Origin: UPXZ01 sp035402725
GTDB taxonomy: Bacteria > Bacteroidota > Bacteroidia > Bacteroidales > Paludibacteraceae
Length of the DNA: 28,630 bases
NCBI GenBank assembly: GCA_035402725.1
Contig: DAONDU010000006.1
Span: forward strand, 1 to 28,630
Direction: 5' to 3'
Position numbers and translations under genes: made by a program. Below the pieces are notes generated by a model that ran no database searches, was not told the origin of the DNA, and was given only the letters and a program-made list of their open reading frames with translations. How positions within the stretch are numbered: the first letter of the stretch is position 1; the number at the start of each line of letters is the position of its first letter. Below, one piece after another: positions 22,087-28,630 of this stretch.

Positions 22087-24843
22087 ATGGAATACAAATT
22101 CAGAGAAATAGAGCAAAAATGGCAACAATACTGGGTTAAAAACAAAACATATAAAACAGGAATCGAACATTCGAAACCAAAATTCTATGTATTAGATATG
22201 TTCCCCTATCCTTCGGGAGCCGGATTGCATGTCGGACATCCGCTTGGCTATATTGCTTCTGACATTTACAGCCGATATAAAAGATTAAAGGGTTACAATG
22301 TGCTTCATCCGATGGGTTACGATGCTTACGGACTTCCTGCAGAGCAATACGCTATACAGACCGGTCAACATCCGGCAGTAACCACCCAGAAAAACATTGC
22401 ACGCTACCGTGAACAACTTGACAAAATCGGATTTTGCTACGACTGGGACCGCGAAGTCAGAACATGTGAACCGGACTATTACAAATGGACTCAATGGGCA
22501 TTTATCCAAATGTTCAACCATTATTACGACACCGATTTACAAAAGGCATTACCAATCGGTGAATTAGTAAATAAATTTAAGTGTAACGGCACCAGCAATG
22601 TAAATGCCTCATGCACCGAAGAACTGGTTTTTACAGCTGAAGAATGGAAATTGTATTCTGAAATTGAACAGCAAAAAGTACTGATGAATTATCGCATTGC
22701 TTATCTTGCTGACCTCTCCGTAAACTGGTGCCCGCAGTTAGGAACCGTTCTTGCAAACGATGAAGTGGTTGAAGGTCTTTCGATTCGCGGAGGCTATCCG
22801 GTAGAACAACGGGTAATGCGTCAGTGGAGTCTGCGAGTATCCGCTTACGCGCAGCGTCTGCTCGAAGGGCTTGACAGCCTTGAGTGGACTGATTCGCTGA
22901 AAGAAACGCAGAAAAACTGGATTGGACGTTCGGAGGGTGCCGAAATGACCTTTCAACTGGCAGACAAAGACTTTGCATTTAATATTTTCACAACACGTGC
23001 AGATACCATTTTTGGCGTAACATTTATGGTTCTGGCTCCCGAAAGTGATCTGGTCAGAATCTGCACTACCGATGAATATGCCGAAGAAGTCAACAATTAT
23101 ATAACAGCTACAAAAAAAAGAACCGAACGCGAACGTATAGCCGACCGCCGTGTAACGGGAGTTTTCACAGGTTCTTATGCCATTAATCCCGTTGCTGGGA
23201 CAAAAATACCGATTTGGGTAAGTGATTATGTTCTTGCCGGATACGGTACTGGCGCTATCATGGCTGTTCCTGCACACGATAGTCGAGACTATGCATTTGC
23301 TAAAAATTTCAATCTGCCAATAATTCCGCTCATAGAAGGAGCTGATGTAAGCCAGGAAAGCTTTGATGCCAAGGAAGGCATTCTGACAAATTCGGGTTTC
23401 CTGAACGGACTGACTGTAAAGGAGGCAATCGCAAAAACAAAAGAATACATTACAGAAAAAGGAATTGGTTACGTAAAGGTTAATTACCGGTTGCGTGATG
23501 CTATCTTTAGTCGTCAGCGCTATTGGGGCGAACCATTTCCGGTGTACTATAAGGAAGGTATGCCTTACATGCTCGACGAAAGCAAATTGCCACTTGAACT
23601 TCCTGAAGTTGACAAATTTCTTCCGACCGAAACAGGCGAACCACCACTTGGTCGTGCTAAAAACTGGAATACCGGCGAGGGTTATCCTTTGGAATTGAAT
23701 ACCATGCCGGGATTTGCCGGATCATCAGCTTATTATTTAAGGTATATGGATCCGAAAAACGACAAAGCGCTTGTAAGCAAAGAAGCCTGCGAGTACTGGC
23801 AAAATGTGGATCTATACATCGGAGGAACCGAGCATGCCACCGGACACCTAATCTACAGCCGTTTCTGGAATAAGTTCCTGTACGATTTGGGACTAATTAC
23901 AAAAGATGAGCCTTTCAAAAAACTGATTAATCAGGGAATGATCCAGGGACGAAGTAACTTTGTTTACCGCATTCAGGGAACCAGTACGTTTGTTTCTTTG
24001 AATTTGAAAGACCAATACGACACAACCGCTATTCACGTAGACGTCAATATTGTTTCAAATGACATACTGGATATCGAAAAATTTAAGTCATGGAATCCCG
24101 AGTACAAAACTGCAGAATTTATCCTCGAAGACGGCAAATACATTTGCGGCTGGGCTGTGGAAAAAATGTCTAAATCCATGTTTAACGTTGTAAATCCTGA
24201 TGATATTGTTGAACGTTACGGCGCTGACACGTTGCGGCTTTATGAAATGTTCCTTGGACCGCTCGAACAGTCGAAACCCTGGGACACAAATGGCATTGAC
24301 GGAGTTCATCGCTTTCTGAAAAGACTTTGGGGGTTAATGTTCAGAGATGAAAAATTTTCGGTCAGTGACGAGAATGCAACCGCAGAGGAACTGAAAATAC
24401 TTCATAAAACCATAAAAAAAATCGGTGGTGACATTGAAACGTTCTCATACAACACTTCAGTTTCGGCATTTATGATTTGTGTCAATGAACTGTACTCCAT
24501 GCAGTGCAACAAAAAAGCGATACTTGAACCTTTATGTATTATTCTTGCTCCATTTGCTCCGCATGTTGCCGAAGAAATTTATCATCTGCTGGGTAATTCC
24601 GGAACCGTTTGCGATGCAGAATGGCCGCATTATAATGAAGAATTTCTGAAAGAAAATTCGGTAAAATATCCGGTTTCATTCAACGGGAAAGTACGCTTCA
24701 CGCTGGAACTTCCATCAGACATGAATAAGAATGATGTGGAAAAATCAGCATTAACCTGCGAACAAACACAAAAATACCTGGAAGGCAAAGCACCCAAAAA
24801 AGTAATTGTTGTACCGGGGAAAATTATTAATTTTGTTATTTAG
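22087..24843 (+). CDS. leuS: Leucyl-tRNA synthetase
   Basis: LeuRS charges tRNA-Leu with leucine in the cytoplasm. The 918-residue protein begins MEYKFREIEQKWQQYW, a typical LeuRS opening. The class I signature HVGH is at 48-51 within PYPSGAGLHVGHPLGY, and KMSKS is at 693-697. The CP1 editing domain is present, with TTRADTIFGVTFMVLAPE and YGTGAIMAVPAHDSRDYAFA, so mischarged tRNA can be edited. An insert with two cysteines (KCNGTSNVNASC, near residues 160-172) and a segment of about 45 residues before KMSKS make it longer than E. coli LeuRS (860); such inserts are, to my knowledge, usual in Bacteroidota. The ATG at 22087 is preferred over an in-frame TTG 20 codons upstream. Confidence 0.96.
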   Translation: MEYKFREIEQKWQQYWVKNKTYKTGIEHSKPKFYVLDMFPYPSGAGLHVGHPLGYIASDIYSRYKRLKGYNVLHPMGYDAYGLPAEQYAIQTGQHPAVTTQKNIARYREQLDKIGFCYDWDREVRTCEPDYYKWTQWAFIQMFNHYYDTDLQKALPIGELVNKFKCNGTSNVNASCTEELVFTAEEWKLYSEIEQQKVLMNYRIAYLADLSVNWCPQLGTVLANDEVVEGLSIRGGYPVEQRVMRQWSLRVSAYAQRLLEGLDSLEWTDSLKETQKNWIGRSEGAEMTFQLADKDFAFNIFTTRADTIFGVTFMVLAPESDLVRICTTDEYAEEVNNYITATKKRTERERIADRRVTGVFTGSYAINPVAGTKIPIWVSDYVLAGYGTGAIMAVPAHDSRDYAFAKNFNLPIIPLIEGADVSQESFDAKEGILTNSGFLNGLTVKEAIAKTKEYITEKGIGYVKVNYRLRDAIFSRQRYWGEPFPVYYKEGMPYMLDESKLPLELPEVDKFLPTETGEPPLGRAKNWNTGEGYPLELNTMPGFAGSSAYYLRYMDPKNDKALVSKEACEYWQNVDLYIGGTEHATGHLIYSRFWNKFLYDLGLITKDEPFKKLINQGMIQGRSNFVYRIQGTSTFVSLNLKDQYDTTAIHVDVNIVSNDILDIEKFKSWNPEYKTAEFILEDGKYICGWAVEKMSKSMFNVVNPDDIVERYGADTLRLYEMFLGPLEQSKPWDTNGIDGVHRFLKRLWGLMFRDEKFSVSDENATAEELKILHKTIKKIGGDIETFSYNTSVSAFMICVNELYSMQCNKKAILEPLCIILAPFAPHVAEEIYHLLGNSGTVCDAEWPHYNEEFLKENSVKYPVSFNGKVRFTLELPSDMNKNDVEKSALTCEQTQKYLEGKAPKKVIVVPGKIINFVI

Positions 24844-24995
24844 CCAGTTTATATTCCTTTTTTCCTGTGAATAAAAAAATTATTTCAGGACGGGGAAATT
24901 GTTTAATCTATCAATTACGGATACGAATAATCAGCAAATTTATAAATTGTGTAATTAATAATACATTCAAAATACATTAATTAATAACAGACGAC

Positions 24996-25005
24996 TGGAG
25001 GTTTT
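24996..25005 (+). promoter_or_regulatory. Shine-Dalgarno-like site before yitT
   Basis: TGGAGG (24996-25001) stands 4 nt before the ATG at 25006. Other genes in the window have A/T-rich sequence without such a site, so this is unusual here. The spacing is shorter than the optimum, so it may be chance. Confidence 0.4.
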
Positions 25006-25872
25006 ATGGAGACAAAAGGGTATCTCAAGTCTTTCTATTGGAAAGATTATACAATGATTTTGGGAGGATTAATTCTATATGCACTGGGTTTGACAGGTTT
25101 TTTATTACCAAATAAAATTGTAACCGGAGGTTTGGCTGGTGTTACTGTACTCATCAAATCGGCCACTGATATTCCGCTTTGGTTATCCTATGTATCTATT
25201 AATGGTGTTCTACTCATCATCGCGCTAAAAATTGTCGGTAAGAATTTTGTAATTAAAACAGTTATCAGCGTGGTGTTGCTTACTTTTTTGCTCAGATACG
25301 GCGAGATGTACATTACGAAACCTATAATCCAGGCAGATGCGCTATTGTCATCCATGATTGGTGCTATGTTGTGCGGCGCCGGACTGGGAATGGTCTATTC
25401 TGTAAACGGAAGTACGGGAGGTACCGACATTATTGGTGCTGTTGTCACCAAATATCGCCATGTAAGTATGGGACGTGTACTGTTACTAGTAGATGTATTG
25501 ATTGTGGCTTCGTCGTTTTTCCTTTTCAAAAGTCTGGAGAAAATAGCCATCGGTTTAATTGTGATGGCTGTGATGTATTATGCAGTAGATTTAGTAATCA
25601 GTGGTATGCGACAATCCGTGCAGTTTTTCATTTTCACTTCCAAATACGAGGAGGTAGCTAATCACATCAACTCTGAGATTAAGCGCGGATGTACAATAAT
25701 CGACGGAATGGGCTGGTATTCGAAGAAATCGCAAAAAATTATTGTCGTTCTGGCACGAAAAACAGAATCGACCTCGATTTTCCGACTTGTAAAAAGCATC
25801 GACCAGAATGCTTTTGTCACACAGGCGAATGTAGTCGGTGTTTACGGTAAAGGTTTTGATGTCCTGAAATAG
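25006..25872 (+). CDS. YitT family membrane protein (DUF161 + DUF2179)
   Basis: The 288-residue protein has about five membrane segments in the first 200 residues, with the family motifs GFLLPNKIVTGGLAGV near residue 31 and the YSVNGSTGGTDIIGAVVTKY loop near residue 130. The C-terminal 80 residues form the soluble DUF2179 domain (RGCTIIDGMGWYSKKSQKIIVVL). The family is widespread in Firmicutes and Bacteroidota; its transport substrate is not established. The gene stands alone, 162 bp after leuS on the same strand, and ends at a hairpin shared with the convergent clpC. No TAnnTTTG box is obvious in front, so read-through from leuS is possible. Confidence 0.9.
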   Translation: METKGYLKSFYWKDYTMILGGLILYALGLTGFLLPNKIVTGGLAGVTVLIKSATDIPLWLSYVSINGVLLIIALKIVGKNFVIKTVISVVLLTFLLRYGEMYITKPIIQADALLSSMIGAMLCGAGLGMVYSVNGSTGGTDIIGAVVTKYRHVSMGRVLLLVDVLIVASSFFLFKSLEKIAIGLIVMAVMYYAVDLVISGMRQSVQFFIFTSKYEEVANHINSEIKRGCTIIDGMGWYSKKSQKIIVVLARKTESTSIFRLVKSIDQNAFVTQANVVGVYGKGFDVLK

Positions 25873-25900
25873 TCAATTCAAATAATTGTGATAATAAAAA

Positions 25901-25927
25901 ATCCCGCATGACGAGTTCATACGGGAT
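25901..25927. terminator. Bidirectional terminator between yitT and clpC
   Basis: ATCCCGCATGA (25901-25911) pairs with TCATACGGGAT (25917-25927) with one non-Watson-Crick position and a 5-nt loop. An A-run precedes it and a T-rich stretch follows, and the two neighbouring stop codons face each other. Confidence 0.85.
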
Positions 25928-25951
25928 ATTTTATTGATGTATCGGATTATA

Positions 25952-28459
25952 CTATTGGTCAATACTCTTCACAATTCTTGCTTTCACACCATCTTTAGTT
26001 TCATTAAGTTCCATCAAAATGGTATCTCCTTCAGCTACTTCGCCAGAAAGTACCACATCTGCCAATTCATCTTCCAGATAACGTTGAATGGCACGTTTAA
26101 GCGGACGTGCACCGAATTGTACATCGTATCCTTTTTCGGCAATGAAATCTTTGGCTTCCGGAGAGAGTTCGAGCTTATACCCCAGGTCTGTCACCCGTTT
26201 GAATAACCCCTTCAGCTCCAGGTCGATTATCGATTTTATACTATCCCTGCTAAGCTGATCGAACATAACCACATCATCGATACGGTTCAAGAATTCAGGT
26301 GCAAAAGTTTTATTCAGAGCTTTTTGGATTACACCCCGTGAGAATTCCGCATCAACCACAGAATCTTCTGCGGTATTAAATCCCACTCCCTTACCAAAAT
26401 CCTTCAACTGACGGGTTCCTATGTTGGAAGTCATTATTATAATCGTATTTTTAAAATCAATCCGTCGTCCCAGACTATCGGTCAAACGCCCTTCGTCCAT
26501 CACCTGTAAAAGGATATTAAACACATCCGGATGAGCTTTTTCGATCTCGTCGAGCAATACGATTGAATACGGTTTGCGACGAACCTTTTCGGTCAGTTGT
26601 CCTCCCTCTTCATAGCCCACATATCCCGGAGGCGCTCCGATTAATCTGGAAACGCTGAATTTTTCCATATATTCACTCATATCCACACGAATAAGGGCAT
26701 CAGGGCTATCGAACATAAATTCAGCCAAAACGCGCGCTAAATGTGTTTTTCCTACCCCTGTAGGGCCTAAGAACAAGAACGAACCAATCGGCTTGCTTGG
26801 ATCTTTCAGTCCAATGCGGTTTCGCTGTATGGCTTTCGTGATTTTATCAACGGCATCACTCTGTCCAATTACACGGCTTTTCAGAACATCCTTCATCTGA
26901 CGGAGTTTCAGACCTTCGGCCTGGGCAATTCGTTGTACTGGAATGCCCGACATCATTGCTACCACTTCGGCAACCTTCTCTTCATCCACAATCTCTGGAT
27001 GTTGCTGTGATTCCTGTTCCCAGCGTTTAATAGCATCTTCGAGCTGATACTGACATTGTTTTTCTTTATCGCGAATGGGAACTGCCTCTTCGTATTTCTG
27101 TTCGGCAATGACCCTGTTTTTTTGATTCTTCAGTTCTTCAATTTGTTTTTCCAGCTGTTCAATTTCTGCAGGAACAGACACAGTAGCAATATGTACCCTT
27201 GAACCTGCCTCATCCAATGCATCGATAGCCTTATCGGGGAAGCAGCGATCAGTTATATAGCGGTCTGTCAGGCGGACACATGCTTTTATTGCTTCAGGAG
27301 TATAGCGCACATTGTGATGATATTCGTATCTGTCCTGAATATTTTGTAGTATGGTCAGCGTTTCATCCGGTGTGGTAGGATCGACCATCACTTTTTGGAA
27401 TCTGCGTTCGAGCGCTCCGTCTTTTTCAATGCTTTGTCTGTATTCGTCAAGAGTGGTTGCCCCAACGCATTGGATTTCGCCTCTGGCAAGAGCAGGCTTC
27501 AGCATATTGGCAGCATCGAGCGAACCCGGTGCGCCTCCGGCACCAACTATGGTGTGAATTTCGTCAATAAATAGTATGATATTCGGGTTTTTCTGCAACT
27601 CGTTGAGAATGGCTTTAATACGTTCTTCGAACTGTCCGCGGTATTTAGTACCAGCAACAATGGATGCCATATCCAGGGCAACCACCCGTTTATCAAACAG
27701 TACCCTCGACACTTTATGCTGAGTAATCCGCAAAGCAAGCCCTTCAACAATGGCCGATTTTCCAACCCCCGGATCACCAATGAGAACAGGATTGTTCTTT
27801 TTTCTCCGGCTCAAAATCTGCGCAAGCCGTTCTATTTCCCGCTCGCGTCCTACAATAGGATCCAGGCGGTTTTCCATGGCTGCTTTCGTAATATCCGATC
27901 CAAAGGTATCCAGTGCTGGGGTCTCGCTTTGTTTTGCTCCGGGCTGTTTCGATTTGGATTTTTTGTGGAACTGATCTTCATCTTCATCCTCGTCATCGGA
28001 TGCCTGATTATTTTTTGGCTGATCGGTTGTCGGTTCTACAGGTTTTAAGTAAGCCTGCAAACTCTCATAAGTTAATTTCTCGGAATTCAGCACATCGACT
28101 GCAAGATTATTTTTATCCTTCAAAATAGCCAGAAGCAGATGTTCTGTATCTGCTGAAGAAGCAGAAAGCGAACGGGCTTCCAGTTCCATGATTTTTTTAA
28201 TTTTTTCTGTACTTTTAAGCAGGGGGATTTCACCACCGGTAGGTTCCATATCGGTACGCACCAGCGATTCTATTTTTTGCTTTACATTATTGATATCTAC
28301 ATTCATACTCACCAGCAGGTCTAAAGCACGGTTGTTACCTACCCGTATTAGAGCTAAAAGCAGGTGTTCGGGACCTACATAGGCGTTTCCGAGTCGTTCA
28401 GCTTCCTGTACGCTGTATATGAAGACATTATTTAATTGTTCGGTGTAGTTCACTGACAT
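25952..28459 (-). CDS. clpC: ATP-dependent Clp protease ATP-binding subunit ClpC
   Basis: ClpC unfolds proteins and feeds them to ClpP. The 835-residue protein has the double Clp N-domain (about 1-140), then an acidic/basic linker with SDDEDEDEDQF and KKSKSKQ. The first AAA+ module follows, with Walker A GDPGVGKS at 228-235 and Walker B FIDE at 297-300. A UVR-like middle segment (KYEEAVPIRDKEKQ, about 455-468) is characteristic of ClpC rather than ClpA or ClpB. The second AAA+ module has Walker A GPTGVGKT at 565-572 and a C-terminal D2-small domain. The VGF in KGVGFNTAED matches the ClpP-docking loop. It stands alone, convergent with yitT. The ATG at 28459 agrees with the family N-terminus. 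Confidence 0.95.
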   Translation of the reverse strand: MSVNYTEQLNNVFIYSVQEAERLGNAYVGPEHLLLALIRVGNNRALDLLVSMNVDINNVKQKIESLVRTDMEPTGGEIPLLKSTEKIKKIMELEARSLSASSADTEHLLLAILKDKNNLAVDVLNSEKLTYESLQAYLKPVEPTTDQPKNNQASDDEDEDEDQFHKKSKSKQPGAKQSETPALDTFGSDITKAAMENRLDPIVGREREIERLAQILSRRKKNNPVLIGDPGVGKSAIVEGLALRITQHKVSRVLFDKRVVALDMASIVAGTKYRGQFEERIKAILNELQKNPNIILFIDEIHTIVGAGGAPGSLDAANMLKPALARGEIQCVGATTLDEYRQSIEKDGALERRFQKVMVDPTTPDETLTILQNIQDRYEYHHNVRYTPEAIKACVRLTDRYITDRCFPDKAIDALDEAGSRVHIATVSVPAEIEQLEKQIEELKNQKNRVIAEQKYEEAVPIRDKEKQCQYQLEDAIKRWEQESQQHPEIVDEEKVAEVVAMMSGIPVQRIAQAEGLKLRQMKDVLKSRVIGQSDAVDKITKAIQRNRIGLKDPSKPIGSFLFLGPTGVGKTHLARVLAEFMFDSPDALIRVDMSEYMEKFSVSRLIGAPPGYVGYEEGGQLTEKVRRKPYSIVLLDEIEKAHPDVFNILLQVMDEGRLTDSLGRRIDFKNTIIIMTSNIGTRQLKDFGKGVGFNTAEDSVVDAEFSRGVIQKALNKTFAPEFLNRIDDVVMFDQLSRDSIKSIIDLELKGLFKRVTDLGYKLELSPEAKDFIAEKGYDVQFGARPLKRAIQRYLEDELADVVLSGEVAEGDTILMELNETKDGVKARIVKSIDQ

Positions 28460-28510
28460 ATTTATGTTTTATAATAAAATAATTTGTTCTGATAATGTAA
28501 CATGATGCCA

Positions 28511-28518
28511 CAAATTTA
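28511..28518 (-). promoter_or_regulatory. Candidate -7 box (TAAATTTG) for clpC
   Basis: Minus-strand TAAATTTG fits TAnnTTTG and lies about 52 nt upstream of the clpC ATG. I see no CIRCE-type or CtsR-type heat-shock operator around it. Confidence 0.45.
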
Positions 28519-28630
28519 TGAAATTAGGAGCATTTAATTTTATATACTTCAAAAATTATACCTAAATAAATTTAATATGATTATCCGCAAAGTGTCCTAT
28601 TGTAAATTTTAGATTTAAAATCTGGAGCAT

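Noticed and set aside
22631..23277. Minus-strand open frames of up to 179 codons inside leuS
   Set aside because: Cysteine/serine-rich products typical of antisense frames, and leuS is intact over the same bases.
28611..28623. Short palindrome AGATTTAAAATCT near the right edge
   Set aside because: Only six bases per arm, all but two pairs A/T, no T-run, and no gene end or promoter nearby to give it meaning.
28562..28630. Minus-strand open frame of 22 codons entering from the right edge and ending in TAG
   Set aside because: It could be the tail of a gene outside the window, but the residues match nothing I recognise and a frame this short is expected by chance in AT-rich DNA.
1..28630. CRISPR arrays, insertion sequences, prophage, toxin-antitoxin or defence islands, tRNA or rRNA genes
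   Set aside because: No spaced direct repeats, transposase, integrase, phage or defence protein motifs or structural RNA signatures were seen; nearly all of the window is filled by intact chromosomal genes.

Overview
The window reads as chromosomal core and housekeeping DNA from a Bacteroidota bacterium, most likely order Bacteroidales. The signs are a eukaryote-like GT3 glycogen synthase, a DUF3417-type alpha-glucan phosphorylase, an ExbB-ExbD-ExbD-TonB cluster with two different ExbDs, a DUF4230 protein, a small protein ending in a type IX secretion-like C-terminal domain, AT-rich spacers, and TAnnTTTG (-7) promoter boxes oriented toward most transcription-unit starts, mostly without Shine-Dalgarno sites. 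I cannot fix the genus. I see no rRNA, tRNA, CRISPR array, insertion sequence, prophage or biosynthetic cluster.

Layout. 1-130 (-) is the start of a PIN/PhoH-type protein cut by the left edge. 382-726 (-) is a small secreted protein. 983-5377 (+) is a glycogen pair: GT3 synthase, then GT35 phosphorylase. 5458-7734 (-) is the threonine-degrading pair kbl-tdh. Upstream on the same strand lie a DUF4230 membrane-anchored protein and a 39-residue membrane microprotein (7839-8614). 9003-9713 (+) is an L,D-transpeptidase-like protein. 9864-12032 (+) is rarA followed by a secreted endonuclease/exonuclease/phosphatase-fold enzyme.

12105-15549 (-) is a five-gene run: M16 peptidase, O-methyltransferase, hot-dog thioesterase, DUF59/MIP18 Fe-S protein and LpxH. 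15647-21604 (-) is the envelope-energising cluster exbB-exbD-exbD-tonB, then a PstS-like lipoprotein and a TPR protein. leuS (22087-24843, +) diverges from it. yitT (25006-25872, +) converges on clpC (25952-28459, -).

How the genes work together: the synthase and phosphorylase build and break down storage glucan. Kbl and Tdh turn threonine into glycine and acetyl-CoA. ExbB/ExbD/TonB pass proton-motive force to outer-membrane transporters, and the PstS-like and TPR proteins may be accessory to that machine. RarA, ClpC, LpxH, DUF59 and LeuRS are housekeeping functions.

The less ordinary points are the PstS-like protein with altered ligand-loop residues and no pstCAB beside it, the cargo-less secretion-domain protein, the unannotated microprotein, a three-half-site repeat before the transpeptidase gene, and a terminator whose T-run may supply the -33 box of the next gene, which itself seems to start at TTG. 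I did not find a convincing new multi-gene system.
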